64,000 nucleotides of DNA from Parvibaculum sp. (lineage in GTDB: Bacteria > Pseudomonadota > Alphaproteobacteria > Parvibaculales > Parvibaculaceae), in contig JAHBYK010000005.1 of NCBI GenBank assembly GCA_019635965.1, forward strand, positions 1 through 64,000, written 5' to 3'. The position numbers and the translations under genes were made by a program. The notes below the pieces were generated by a model, which made no database searches, was not told the origin of the DNA, and was given only the letters and a program-made list of their open reading frames with translations. This document shows, piece after piece, positions 45,544-54,689 of the stretch (position 1 is the first letter of the stretch; every line of letters begins with the position of its first letter).

Positions 45544-46626
45544 TCACTTCCGGCCGCGACCGCCGGTCATCTTAGCCTTAAGACGCATCACATATCCAAT
45601 CACCTCGGCCACCGCCTTGTAGTGCTCGGGCTTCACTTCCTGATCGATTTCGACAGTTGCGTGAAGCGCGCGGGCGAGCGGCGGGTTCTCGACGATCGGC
45701 ACGTCGTGCTCCTGACCGATTTCGCGAATCTTGAAGGCGACAGCATCGACACCCTTGGCAACCACAACCGGCGCCCCCATGCCCTGTTCGTATTTGAGCG
45801 CCACGGCATAGTGCGTCGGGTTCGTGATGATGACGGTGGCTGTCGGCACGGCGGCCATCATACGCTTCCGGCCGCGTTCCACGCGGATCTGGCGCAGCTT
45901 CGCCTTCACCGTCGGATCGCCTTCCATCTGCTTGTACTCGTCCTTCACCTCCTGAACCGTCATGCGCTGCTTCTTCATCCATTGCATGCGTTCAAAGAGA
46001 TAGTCGAGGACAGCCACCACGGTCATGACGGCGATCACGCCTGCAAACATCTTCAACGCCATGGTCTGAACGACCGGCAGAAGCTGGGCTACGTCCCAGG
46101 TCATCATCAGGGCAAGCCGGTCGCGCTCCGGCCAGACGATCATGAAGGAGACGATGCTCACCACCACGATCTTCACGACACCCTTGGCCAGATTCATCAG
46201 GCTCTTGGTCCCGAACAGGCGCTTGACGCCCTCCTTGAGCGAAATCTTGGAGAGCTTGGGCTTCATGTTTTCGGCAGTGACCACCGGCGCGTGCTGGATG
46301 AGATGTCCGATCAGCGCCGCACCAGCAAGGATGCAAAGCGGGCCGAGGACCGCGCCGAATACATCGGTGCCGATACCGAGCCAGATGCGCCGTAGATGTT
46401 CCGCATCCATCGGTATCGCATTCGGCTGGGCGAGAAAGATTTTCAGCGAGCCCATGATCGAAGATGCGGTTCCCGGCGCGAGCATCGCAATCGAAATGGC
46501 TGCGCCCAGCATCACGAACCAGGTGCTGATTTCCTGGCTCTTTACGATATCGCCCTTCTTTTGGGCTTCCTCTAGTTTTCGGTGTGTTGGTTCTTCTGTT
46601 TTTTCCGAATCGTCCTGATCGGCCAT
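45544..46626 (-). CDS. flhB: Flagellar export apparatus protein FlhB
   Basis: This 360-residue protein has a charged N terminus (DDSEKTEEPTHRKLEEAQKKG), four membrane segments and a cytoplasmic domain with the self-cleavage site TNPTHYAVALKY. It sets the export switch from hook to filament proteins. It follows fliR by 15 bases. Confidence 0.97.
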   Translation of the reverse strand: MADQDDSEKTEEPTHRKLEEAQKKGDIVKSQEISTWFVMLGAAISIAMLAPGTASSIMGSLKIFLAQPNAIPMDAEHLRRIWLGIGTDVFGAVLGPLCILAGAALIGHLIQHAPVVTAENMKPKLSKISLKEGVKRLFGTKSLMNLAKGVVKIVVVSIVSFMIVWPERDRLALMMTWDVAQLLPVVQTMALKMFAGVIAVMTVVAVLDYLFERMQWMKKQRMTVQEVKDEYKQMEGDPTVKAKLRQIRVERGRKRMMAAVPTATVIITNPTHYAVALKYEQGMGAPVVVAKGVDAVAFKIREIGQEHDVPIVENPPLARALHATVEIDQEVKPEHYKAVAEVIGYVMRLKAKMTGGRGRK

Positions 46627-46641
46627 GATGGTGCCTCCGGC

Positions 46642-47403
46642 CTATCCGACGAACACGGACATCGACTGCTCGAAGAACTGCAGGAACCACGTCATCATGG
46701 CCGCCAGCAGGAAGAGCAGAAGCACGAAGCCGAGCATGATGTTTGCCGGCATCGCAATGAAGAAAATCTGGATCTGCGGCATCAGCCTCGAAAGAATGCC
46801 GATACCGACATAAAAGATAAGTCCGAAAACGAGAAACGGCGCCGCAAGCTGCAGGCCGATCTTGAAGGAACCGGAAACGATCTGAACCGCAACCTGCGAA
46901 AAATCGCCCACTGGGATCATCTGCCCCGGCAGAAACAGATTGTAACTGTCGCGCATGGCGGCGATCAGCAGATGGTCGAGATTAGTGGCAAAGATCAGCG
47001 TAACTGCCGTGAGCGAAAGAAAATTGGCGATCAGAACGCCCTGCTGGCCCTGTGTCGGATCGACATTCTGCGCAAAGGCAAGGCTCATCTGAAGCGCGAT
47101 GATATTCCCCGCAACATGAAGCGCGCTCATGATGATGCGCGCGGCGGCGCCGATGAAAATGCCGATCGCTATCTCGGAGACCACAAGAAACACCAGCGCC
47201 GCAATAGTGCCCGGCATTTCGCCATAGGTCTCCGAAACCAGCGGCATCATCACAAAGGTCAGAATCAGCGCAAGAATGAGACGTACATTGGCCGGAATAC
47301 TCGACTCGCCAAGCGCCGGCATCAGCATGATCATCGCCGCAAGCCGCGAAAAGATCAGCATGAAGGTGAACGCCGTTTGCGGCAGATAGTCGATCGTGAT
47401 CAT
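46642..47403 (-). CDS. fliR: Flagellar export apparatus protein FliR
   Basis: This 253-residue membrane protein of the export gate has about six hydrophobic segments. LAAMIMLMPALGE and VRLILALILTFVMMP near the N terminus and QMIPVGDFSQVAVQI in the middle fit the family. It lies between fliQ and flhB. Confidence 0.96.
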   Translation of the reverse strand: MITIDYLPQTAFTFMLIFSRLAAMIMLMPALGESSIPANVRLILALILTFVMMPLVSETYGEMPGTIAALVFLVVSEIAIGIFIGAAARIIMSALHVAGNIIALQMSLAFAQNVDPTQGQQGVLIANFLSLTAVTLIFATNLDHLLIAAMRDSYNLFLPGQMIPVGDFSQVAVQIVSGSFKIGLQLAAPFLVFGLIFYVGIGILSRLMPQIQIFFIAMPANIMLGFVLLLFLLAAMMTWFLQFFEQSMSVFVG

Positions 47404-47422
47404 GGCTGCGCGGTCCGATTCC

Positions 47423-47686
47423 TCAACCGGAAATGATCTTCTGCGAGACCATCACGGTGAAGCCCTGCAGGGCCTGGGCCATGAAAGGCAGCGAGATCAG
47501 CATGGTCAGAAATATGGCGATGATTTTCGGAACGAAAACCAGCGTCATTTCCTGCACCTGGGTCAAGGCCTGCAACAGTGCAATTGCAAGACCGACGGCC
47601 AGCGCCACGAACATCATTGGCGCGGACACGATCAGCATCACATAGATCGCCTGGCGCGCGAGATCGAGAACTTCAGGTCCGCTCAT
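47423..47686 (-). CDS. fliQ: Flagellar export apparatus protein FliQ
   Basis: This 87-residue protein has two membrane helices. VLDLARQAIYVMLIVSAPMM and GLAIALLQALTQVQEMTL are the family pattern. It is the smallest export-gate subunit, forming a complex with FliP and FliR. Confidence 0.96.
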   Translation of the reverse strand: MSGPEVLDLARQAIYVMLIVSAPMMFVALAVGLAIALLQALTQVQEMTLVFVPKIIAIFLTMLISLPFMAQALQGFTVMVSQKIISG

Positions 47687-47712
47687 TCTGGTATGTGCCC
47701 CCGTCGCTGCCG

Positions 47713-48036
47713 TCAGATCGGCATGCGCATGATTTCCTGATAAGCGGTGATGACCTTGTCGCGCACCGTCACCACGGTTTGCAGCGTGGATTCCGCCTCC
47801 GCCACTGCGGTGACAACGTCAACGATATTGCCGCCTGTTCCGCCCGTGACGGCCGCCATCTGCGTTTCACCAGCCTTGGCAGTGTTGATGGCTTCGTTCA
47901 TGGCCTGCTTCAGCATGTCGCCGAAGGCGCCATTTGCCTGTCCTGCGGCGCCGGCCTGTGGCGTCTGCACATTGCCGCCCATGCCCGCTGCGCGCGCATA
48001 AGCGTTGAGTGCCATGGATGCCGGAATGGTGGTCAT
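47713..48036 (-). CDS. fliE: Flagellar hook-basal body protein FliE
   Basis: This 107-residue protein links the MS ring to the rod. FGDMLKQAMNEAINTAKAGE and the closing TVVTVRDKVITAYQEIMRMPI match the family. The Gly/Ala-rich N terminus is disordered, as usual. It lies between flgC and fliQ. Confidence 0.95.
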   Translation of the reverse strand: MTTIPASMALNAYARAAGMGGNVQTPQAGAAGQANGAFGDMLKQAMNEAINTAKAGETQMAAVTGGTGGNIVDVVTAVAEAESTLQTVVTVRDKVITAYQEIMRMPI

Positions 48037-48046
48037 GTATCAGCCT

Positions 48047-48466
48047 CTATTTCCGGAGAATTTCTATCGTCTGCGTGATCATGCGACGCGAGGCCTGAAT
48101 GAGGTTCAAATTTGCCTCGTAGCTGCGCTGCGCTTCACGCATGTCCATGGACTCGACCATGCCGTTGACATTCGGCATCTTCACATAGCCGTTTTCGTCG
48201 GCGCCGGGATGGCCGGGCATGTATTTCAGCTTGAATTCCGTCTTGTCGAATGTAGGCCGCCCGATCGTCACGGTCTGCGCGCCAATTTCGCGGTTGAGCT
48301 TTTGCTCGAAGGTCACGATCTTGCGCCTGTAGGGATCGCCGCCCGGTACGCGCGCGGTCGATTCCGCATTTGCGATATTTTCGGCGATGATGCGCATGCG
48401 CCCGCTCTGGGCCTTGAGACCCGAAGCTGCCACGACCATCGACTTGATAAGGTCCATCGCACTCAT
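48047..48466 (-). CDS. flgC: Flagellar basal-body rod protein FlgC
   Basis: This 139-residue proximal rod protein has the N-terminal rod motif SGLKAQSGRMRIIAENIANAES and the C-terminal DMREAQRSYEANLNLIQASR, both forming the coiled helices typical of axial proteins. It lies 10 bases upstream of fliE. Confidence 0.97.
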   Translation of the reverse strand: MSAMDLIKSMVVAASGLKAQSGRMRIIAENIANAESTARVPGGDPYRRKIVTFEQKLNREIGAQTVTIGRPTFDKTEFKLKYMPGHPGADENGYVKMPNVNGMVESMDMREAQRSYEANLNLIQASRRMITQTIEILRK

Positions 48467-48487
48467 GATGCGTCCTTTCAGTCCCGC

Positions 48488-48916
48488 TCAGCTACGGCCA
48501 AGCGCGATCTTGATGAGACCGAGGCTTTTGGAATAGAGCCCGGTCACTGTCTGATAATCCATCTGCGTCTCGGCGACCTTGATCATCTGGTCTTCGAGCA
48601 CGACCGAGTTGCCGGTTGGTGAGGTTTCGAAGTCTGGCTTCTTGATGACTTCGCCACCCTTGGCTTGCCCCGGATTGAAGCCATGTCCTGCACCCGTCAC
48701 GGGGCTGCCGATATGCGCTGCCTGGGTTGCGACAGGCCGGAGCACGGGACCACTCCGCTTCACCATGTCACCAAAATCGAGTTGCTTCAGATCGCGCGCG
48801 GTGTAGCCCGGCGTGTCGGCATTTGCGACGTTCTGGGCAAGCACCTGCTGCCTTGCGGCAAGCCAGTGCATACGCTGCTTCATCATTCCGATGATGGGAA
48901 GATCGCCAATTGCCAT
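48488..48916 (-). CDS. flgB: Flagellar basal-body rod protein FlgB
   Basis: This 142-residue proximal rod protein has ARQQVLAQNVANADTPGYTARDL near the N terminus and a C-terminal DYQTVTGLYSKSLGLIKIAL. ATG 48916 is chosen because the family starts a few residues before the first helix; upstream in-frame starts at 48955 and 48988 would give an Arg-rich extension. It heads the flgB-C-fliE-Q-R-flhB-cckA series and is divergent from fliO. Confidence 0.94.
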   Translation of the reverse strand: MAIGDLPIIGMMKQRMHWLAARQQVLAQNVANADTPGYTARDLKQLDFGDMVKRSGPVLRPVATQAAHIGSPVTGAGHGFNPGQAKGGEVIKKPDFETSPTGNSVVLEDQMIKVAETQMDYQTVTGLYSKSLGLIKIALGRS

Positions 48917-49027
48917 GTGCCCGCGTGCTCCCGCGATCCGCTCCACACGCTTCATTCTGGGCGCGAGAGAAGGTCGATCCGAAGCCACACATTCCTTGGC
49001 GGCAGGATCAGTCTCACCATCCCGGAG

Positions 49028-49042
49028 TTAACATCCTGCTAA
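49028..49042. promoter_or_regulatory. CtrA-type box near flgB (one mismatch)
   Basis: TTAACATCCTGCTAA fits TTAA-N7-TTAA with one mismatch and lies 111 bases before the flgB start in the flgB/fliO divergent spacer. Confidence 0.45.
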
Positions 49043-49108
49043 CGGGGAAATTTCTGCCGGGCACGTTGAGAAATGGGTAACTAGCCAAGTCCCCGTATCG
49101 ATTGGCTC

Positions 49109-49123
49109 TTAACCCGGCATTAA
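49109..49123. promoter_or_regulatory. CtrA-type box upstream of fliO
   Basis: TTAACCCGGCATTAA fits TTAA-N7-TTAA exactly and lies 70 bases before the fliO start. Confidence 0.65.
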
Positions 49124-49193
49124 GGCTGACGCGGCAAATTCTTCCCATTCTGGGTCGTCGGGCGACGGCCTGTTGGGTGGGAAGCAAGTCAAA

Positions 49194-49580
49194 ATGGACT
49201 TCTCTGAAATCTTCCGCTTCGTCGCGGCACTGGCCTTTATCCTCGGCCTAATCGGGCTTTGCGCCATGCTGGCCAAGCGTTTCGGCCTAGCACCGGGCGT
49301 CACATCGGCGGGCTCCAATCGCCGTGTCGGCATCGTGGAGGTGCGGCCTGTCGATGCAAAGCACCGCCTGCTCCTGATCCGCCGCGATGGCAAGGAACAC
49401 CTGATCCTGATGGGCGGCGAACACCCGCTTCTGATCGAAAGCGGCATTGACGCTCCCGAACAGCCCGCCGCCATGCCTGCCGCAAACGAAGACAAATCGC
49501 CGCGGCCTGCCATCACCGGCCCCGCCCACATTGTCCAGCTTCAGCGTTTCGTCGAATACATCAAGGAGCGCCGCGCGTGA
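49194..49580 (+). CDS. fliO: Flagellar biosynthesis protein FliO
   Basis: This 128-residue protein has one membrane helix (FVAALAFILGLIGLCAML) and the cytoplasmic FliO domain with RVGIVEVRPVDAKHRLLLIRRDGKEH, seen in parts (VGIVEVRPVDAKHRLLLIRR). It assists FliP ring assembly. ATG 49194 is preferred over an upstream start at 49173. It overlaps fliP by four bases, indicating translational coupling. Confidence 0.9.
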   Translation: MDFSEIFRFVAALAFILGLIGLCAMLAKRFGLAPGVTSAGSNRRVGIVEVRPVDAKHRLLLIRRDGKEHLILMGGEHPLLIESGIDAPEQPAAMPAANEDKSPRPAITGPAHIVQLQRFVEYIKERRA

Positions 49581-50359
49581 TCCGCATCACAAAAATCGTG
49601 AACCGTCTGTCCGTGCCTGCGCCGCTCAAGCGCGCCGCCGTGACGCTCGCCCTGGCACTCGTCTTTGCAGGCTTTGCCCTGCCCGCCGGCGCCCAGTCCA
49701 TCCAGATCGACATGGCCGAAGGCCTTGGCCTGACAGAGCGTGTCGTTCAGATCGTCGCCCTCATCACCATTCTGAGCCTCGCGCCGTCGATCCTCATCAT
49801 GGTGACATCCTTTGTCCGCATCATCGTGGTGCTCGGCCTCCTGCGTACGGCACTCGGCATGCAGCAATCGCCGCCCAACGCCGTGCTGGTGAGTCTCGCG
49901 CTCTTTCTGACGGCCTTCGTGATGATGCCGACATTTACCGCCGCCTATCAGCAAGGCATCGAGCCCCTGATGAAGGAGGAAATTTCGGCCGCCGAGGCTT
50001 TCGACCTGACGAGCGGCCCGTTCAAGACCTTCATGCTGTCGCAGGTCCGGGCCGAGGATCTCCGGCTTTTCGTTGACCTGTCGGGCGTCGAAGAGCCTGA
50101 GGAGCCGTCACAGATCGGGCTCCAGGTGCTGGTCCCGGCTTTCATGATCAGCGAATTGCGGCGCGCCTTCGAAATCGGCTTCCTTGTCTTCCTGCCCTTC
50201 ATCGTCATCGACATGGTGGTGGCATCCGTCCTCATGTCGATGGGCATGATGATGCTGCCGCCGGTCATCATATCCCTGCCGTTCAAGCTGATTTTCTTCG
50301 TACTGGTCGATGGCTGGTCGCTGATCGCCGGCAGTCTCGTTCAGAGCTTCGGCACATGA
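49577..50359 (+). CDS. fliP: Flagellar export apparatus protein FliP
   Basis: This 260-residue protein has a cleavable N-terminal signal (ALALVFAGFALPAGAQS) followed by four membrane segments. LGLLRTALGMQQSPPNAVLV near residue 92 and FIVIDMVVASVLMSMGMMM near residue 210 are family signatures. It starts with GTG overlapping the fliO stop and converges on the TPR protein gene with a 24-base gap. Confidence 0.97.
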   Translation: MIRITKIVNRLSVPAPLKRAAVTLALALVFAGFALPAGAQSIQIDMAEGLGLTERVVQIVALITILSLAPSILIMVTSFVRIIVVLGLLRTALGMQQSPPNAVLVSLALFLTAFVMMPTFTAAYQQGIEPLMKEEISAAEAFDLTSGPFKTFMLSQVRAEDLRLFVDLSGVEEPEEPSQIGLQVLVPAFMISELRRAFEIGFLVFLPFIVIDMVVASVLMSMGMMMLPPVIISLPFKLIFFVLVDGWSLIAGSLVQSFGT

Positions 50360-50383
50360 CGGCACTGTGGCGATTGATCGCCG

Positions 50384-53300
50384 CTAGTTGACCAGCGGCT
50401 CGGCGTCGATATTCAGGGACGCGATGAAACGGTCCAGCGTATCGACCGATGCGATCCGGCTTGCCATCTCGCGGAAAGCGACGCCTTGTTTGACGATAGG
50501 CTCCGTGACCACGGCAAAAGCATCGGCATCCGCGCTCCGGCTCATCACATCGCCATATTTGATGCGGAGCCGGGCGAGCCCTTCCTCGTCCTGGGCCAGC
50601 GAATAGGCAATGGCGCCGCGCATGATGAGCAGCCGTGCCTCGGCGTCCGGCGCCTCCTCGTTCTTCCAGCCGTCACCCAGCGCCACCTCGATCGCCGGGC
50701 CTGCTTCCTCCCAACGGCCGCCGGCCCACAGCGTATCGGCCCGAAGCCGGTCGAACAACGGACCGGACTTACCCTCGATCAGGTCGAGTGCATGATCATA
50801 TTGCTTCATGTCGGAAAGGGCGCGCGCCTCAAGCAGCATCCGCCGCTCGGCCAGCGCCTCCGGCAGCAGGTTCTGCCGTGTGGCCCGGAGCGCCGCCAGC
50901 GCCCTGTCCGGCTTCTGGTCAGTGAGGAATATGGCTGCCAGCCTCGCCGCCACCTGCGCCTTGGCGACACCACCATGAAGGCGGTTTGCAACCTGATAGT
51001 CGAGCAGATGGGCCGCCTGCTCCAGCAGATCGACCTTCACAAGCCGTTCGGCCAGATCGCGGATCATTTCGTCGCCGCGCTGGCCTATCGGAGTCAATTC
51101 CTTGAATGCCTCGAAGAAGGCCAGCGCCTGCACGGGTGTCAGATCGTCTACCGACTTGCTCAGGAAATAGTCGGCAAAAATATCCGACATGCGCATGTTC
51201 ATGCGATGCGCTTCGTCGCTGTCGGGGTAATTGTCGGTCGCAGTACGCATCGCCTTGAGTGCCTCCCCAACCTTGCCCTCCGAAAGCCGGAGCTCCGCGA
51301 GCTTAGTCAACACATCGAGTTCAAGCTCGTCGCCACGCCACGCATAGCGCAGGCTTTCAAGCTCCTTGCCGAAAGCCTCGTCGTCCATATCACCCGAGCG
51401 GTGAAGCAGCTGCGCCTTGCCGAACCGCGCACGCGCCACGACCGGCGAATAGCGGCTTTGTATCGCGGCGTCGTAAAAATCCACTGCCTTGTCCTTGCGG
51501 TCGTGCAGGTCGGCAATCATCGCATTGACGAGAAGAATCTGTGCCCTTGCCTTCTGACTTTGCGGGTCACGCGGGAAGCCTGCGGCGTATTGCTCCGCAG
51601 AGGCGATGTCATTGGTCTTCAGCGCGGCAGTCGCGGCAAGCGAGCGGAATTCGGTCTGCAATTCCTCACCGAACGAATCCACGATGGCGCCCGCAAGAGC
51701 GAACTGCGACTTTGCTTCCTCCCAGTGGCCGAGAGACGCCCGCGCAAGTCCACGCCAGGCTGCTGCATGCGGTGAATTGTCAAGACCGGTCCCCGAAAGC
51801 TCCCTGATCGCCTCAACATGACGGCCGCTCAGCACAGATGAAACGCCGAGCGCCGCCCGGAACGCTGGTTCCGTTGCAAGTCGGCTATCGGCCTGGCGCG
51901 CGGCAAGAAACATGGCGCGCGCTTCCTGAGCCAGACCATAGGCCAGCAGGAAGCGGCCATAGGCAAAGCGCAGATCGCCAATTTCATGCGTGCGGGCATC
52001 GCTCAACTGCGCAAGATAATACTGCCGGCGCTCAAAGAAAGTCTCGCCAGGCGCGTCGCGCCACTCGGCAAAGCGCATCTCGGCCGGTGCGGTCTGCTCG
52101 ACAACCGGTGCTTCGTCGCCATCGCGCCATTCGCGGTTGTCGTCCGCCGAAAGCGTCAGTCCATCCTGACGCATCACGAGAACGCTGTCCGGCGCAGCCG
52201 CCACATTCAGATCATCCGCAACCGGGACGATTGCCAGACCTTGCGCTGTGCGCAAAGCCTGAAATTCGACGAAGCTCCGCGGCATCTGCATCGCCTGCCC
52301 GGGACCTGCTGCCGTGACCGCAATGATTTCATCGCCGACGATTGGGTCGCGCAGCCGGACGACCTTGCGCGGCGTGCGCAAATCGAACTCGACCATGCCG
52401 CGCCCGTCCTCGCGCCATTTGCGCGAAATGGCAATCGGGCGGCCTGTCGTCGTAATAGTTTCTCCGGCGGAAATGCGCCAGCTCGCCCCTTCATTCACTG
52501 CACCGATCAGCACCTTTGCGCGCAACGGTATGCTGAGCGCCGCGCCTTCGGAAATCTTGATGGCCTCCGGCATCCCGTAGGGACTTTCCGCAGGATCGGG
52601 CGTCACGAGCTTGTCCATGTCGAGCGGCAAATCCCTGTCGAACACGATCCAGAGCCGGTCCGCCCTTTCGAACACGGCAGCTCCTACAGGCTCGGGCCAG
52701 TCGACCAGCAGATCCATGCCATTGCGTCCCTCCGCGAAGCGGACGACTGCCTTGCCTTCCGGGCGCTTTCCTTCCGGCACAGGGCCAACGGTGACCGGCA
52801 CATCGGCATTTTCCCCGGATGTCTCGCTTGCAGCGGTCCCATCTGAAGCTGCAGCTTCGGTCTCTGCATCCGCTGTTACCGGAGCTGCTGCGGAGGCAGT
52901 ATCTTCCTCGGACGCAGGCACGATTTTGCGCGGCCCGGCTTCCTCTTTTTCGGGACTCGGGGCCAGCGTTGCATGATGCGGCTTCAGATCCACGACGATC
53001 CCGAGATCTTCCCGAAAGTCGGAAACGGCGACGCCGGGCTTCAGCGTCATCACGACCGACAACCGTCCGTCATGCTCGACAGCATTTATGCCCGCCAGAT
53101 AGGCCGGGAGATCGGCACGGATGCGAGAGAGATCGACTTTCGAAGTCCTGTCGAACGTGATCGTCGCCAGCCCTTCGCGGTTCACAAGCGAGTAGAGCAC
53201 TGGCTGGTTCCAGTCGAAAACGATGCGGGTCATGCCGCTACGGGAGGCAACACGCACGGCGAGCGCGGGCGGCGGCGCCTCCGGTTCGACGATGCCTTGC

Positions 53301-53824
53301 GCCTTGGCGGCGAGCTTCGCCTCCTCGGCGGCCTTCTTCGCCTGCCGGGATTCTTCGATCCGCGCCAGCACATCGGCAGGAAGCGGCGGGGGCGCCCCAG
53401 TCCAGCCAGGCGGCAGCAGATCGACGTAAAGGGCGTTTTCCGCCGACTTTGTGTCGAGCGTGAAATCCGTGGTCAATGCGGCACGAACTGAACGGCGATC
53501 GTCCGGCTGACGGACCAGCGCGACGTAGCGCGGCATGGCGCGCAGAAAGGCATCGCTGTCGACCGGAACGCTGCGGCCGAACTCAAGCACGAGAACACCC
53601 GCATTGATGGACGCCCGATATGAGGGAACACCGCCGGAGAAGGTGAAAACGAGGCGGCCATAGCCGTCCTCTTCGCGGAAATCGGTCCGCACATCGCCCG
53701 AGGCCTTGGCCGACAAAGGCAGGGCAAGAAACAGAAAGGCAAGGCACACGACAACGAATGGGCGCAAACGGCCATGAATGCCGCTTGTGCCGTCCGCACA
53801 GCCATGTCGGATGAGCCCGTTCAC
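50384..53824 (-). CDS. Large secreted AMIN-like/TPR protein in flagellar cluster
   Basis: This 1146-residue protein has a signal peptide (FVVVCLAFLFLALPLSAKA, about residues 23-42). The N-terminal half contains two or three beta-rich AMIN-like units (GRLVFTFSGGVPSYRAS, TRIVFDWNQPVLYSLV), separated by Ala/Glu-rich linkers. The C-terminal half is helical repeat (TPR-like) from about residue 640 (AYGLAQEARAMFLAARQADS) to the end. The architecture recalls periplasmic motor scaffold proteins such as Campylobacter PflA, but I do not know an alphaproteobacterial name. It ends the fliL-fliM-DUF6468-motE unit and has its own CtrA-type box at 53903-53917. Confidence 0.8.
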   Translation of the reverse strand: MNGLIRHGCADGTSGIHGRLRPFVVVCLAFLFLALPLSAKASGDVRTDFREEDGYGRLVFTFSGGVPSYRASINAGVLVLEFGRSVPVDSDAFLRAMPRYVALVRQPDDRRSVRAALTTDFTLDTKSAENALYVDLLPPGWTGAPPPLPADVLARIEESRQAKKAAEEAKLAAKAQGIVEPEAPPPALAVRVASRSGMTRIVFDWNQPVLYSLVNREGLATITFDRTSKVDLSRIRADLPAYLAGINAVEHDGRLSVVMTLKPGVAVSDFREDLGIVVDLKPHHATLAPSPEKEEAGPRKIVPASEEDTASAAAPVTADAETEAAASDGTAASETSGENADVPVTVGPVPEGKRPEGKAVVRFAEGRNGMDLLVDWPEPVGAAVFERADRLWIVFDRDLPLDMDKLVTPDPAESPYGMPEAIKISEGAALSIPLRAKVLIGAVNEGASWRISAGETITTTGRPIAISRKWREDGRGMVEFDLRTPRKVVRLRDPIVGDEIIAVTAAGPGQAMQMPRSFVEFQALRTAQGLAIVPVADDLNVAAAPDSVLVMRQDGLTLSADDNREWRDGDEAPVVEQTAPAEMRFAEWRDAPGETFFERRQYYLAQLSDARTHEIGDLRFAYGRFLLAYGLAQEARAMFLAARQADSRLATEPAFRAALGVSSVLSGRHVEAIRELSGTGLDNSPHAAAWRGLARASLGHWEEAKSQFALAGAIVDSFGEELQTEFRSLAATAALKTNDIASAEQYAAGFPRDPQSQKARAQILLVNAMIADLHDRKDKAVDFYDAAIQSRYSPVVARARFGKAQLLHRSGDMDDEAFGKELESLRYAWRGDELELDVLTKLAELRLSEGKVGEALKAMRTATDNYPDSDEAHRMNMRMSDIFADYFLSKSVDDLTPVQALAFFEAFKELTPIGQRGDEMIRDLAERLVKVDLLEQAAHLLDYQVANRLHGGVAKAQVAARLAAIFLTDQKPDRALAALRATRQNLLPEALAERRMLLEARALSDMKQYDHALDLIEGKSGPLFDRLRADTLWAGGRWEEAGPAIEVALGDGWKNEEAPDAEARLLIMRGAIAYSLAQDEEGLARLRIKYGDVMSRSADADAFAVVTEPIVKQGVAFREMASRIASVDTLDRFIASLNIDAEPLVN

Positions 53825-53902
53825 GCGAATACGCCCCTGAAGCTTCTGCCTGCAAATCGCGGCCTTCTGCCGCTGCGAACCATCACTCTAAGGGTGGGGC
53901 GG

Positions 53903-53917
53903 TTAAGTGGGCCTTAA
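53903..53917. promoter_or_regulatory. CtrA-type box upstream of the TPR protein gene
   Basis: TTAAGTGGGCCTTAA fits TTAA-N7-TTAA exactly and lies 78 bases before the start of the 1146-residue protein. Confidence 0.55.
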
Positions 53918-53951
53918 AGGCGAGGCAATTCACATGCCTCAAGGCGGCATG

Positions 53952-54674
53952 TCAGCTTGCTTTTTCGGGTGTCCGGAAAGCCGGATCGGCGCCCGCGCCG
54001 GCCGCCTCGCCGCCTGCGGCCGGGTCCACCGCAAGATTCTCGCCAACGGCGAGTTCGACGGTCAGATCCTGTGCTGCAACCGGGTCCATAGCCGCAAGAA
54101 CGGCGGACAGCTTCCGCGGCTGCATGCGCTTGGCGACTTCAATCAGAACGCCCATATCGAGACGCTCGAAAATCCTCGCGGCATCCTTCGGCTTCATGGA
54201 CTCATACATCGAAACGACGCCCGCGAGCCGGGCCTCGTTCTCCGCGTCCTGAGCCCCGAGACGTGCGTTGATACGCGCCTCGATCTCCTTCAATTCGGCA
54301 ATGCGTTCTTCGACGCGCTTCTCCGCCGCGACAAGCAGCTGCTCGCGCGTATCGAGCGTCTTGGCCCGCCGGTCGAGTTCTTCGCGTCGTGCCGAGAGGC
54401 TTTCGAGCACCGTCGTCTCCGACTGGCTGAGACGCGAGGCAATGCCCTCTTCCGCGCTGGGCTGAACAGGGGCCTCGGCCGCTTCCGGTGTCCCTTCGGC
54501 GGCGGCATCGCCTTCGGGTGCCTCCCCCTCCGCCTTGGCCTCCTGCGCACTCGCCTGGGCCGCGGAAATCGCGTTGCCGCCGCCCGTTGCAATATCAGCG
54601 AGCTTCAGCGTCAACAGCATCGACGCACAGAGAATGACGGTTGGAAGAAGCCGGAGGCGATTGATCATGGTCAT
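53952..54674 (-). CDS. motE: MotE family flagellar motor protein (MgtE-N-like)
   Basis: This 240-residue protein has an N-terminal membrane anchor (LLPTVILCASMLLTLKLAD), an Ala/Glu-rich linker, a coiled coil (about residues 85-140) and the MgtE-N-like helical domain YESMKPKDAARIFERLD...VAKRMQPRKLSAVLAAMD near the C terminus. In Sinorhizobium MotE is a periplasmic chaperone of MotC. The initiation codon may be the first or third codon (MTMINRL). Confidence 0.85.
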   Translation of the reverse strand: MTMINRLRLLPTVILCASMLLTLKLADIATGGGNAISAAQASAQEAKAEGEAPEGDAAAEGTPEAAEAPVQPSAEEGIASRLSQSETTVLESLSARREELDRRAKTLDTREQLLVAAEKRVEERIAELKEIEARINARLGAQDAENEARLAGVVSMYESMKPKDAARIFERLDMGVLIEVAKRMQPRKLSAVLAAMDPVAAQDLTVELAVGENLAVDPAAGGEAAGAGADPAFRTPEKAS

Positions 54675-54689
54675 CGGATTTTCCCGGTC

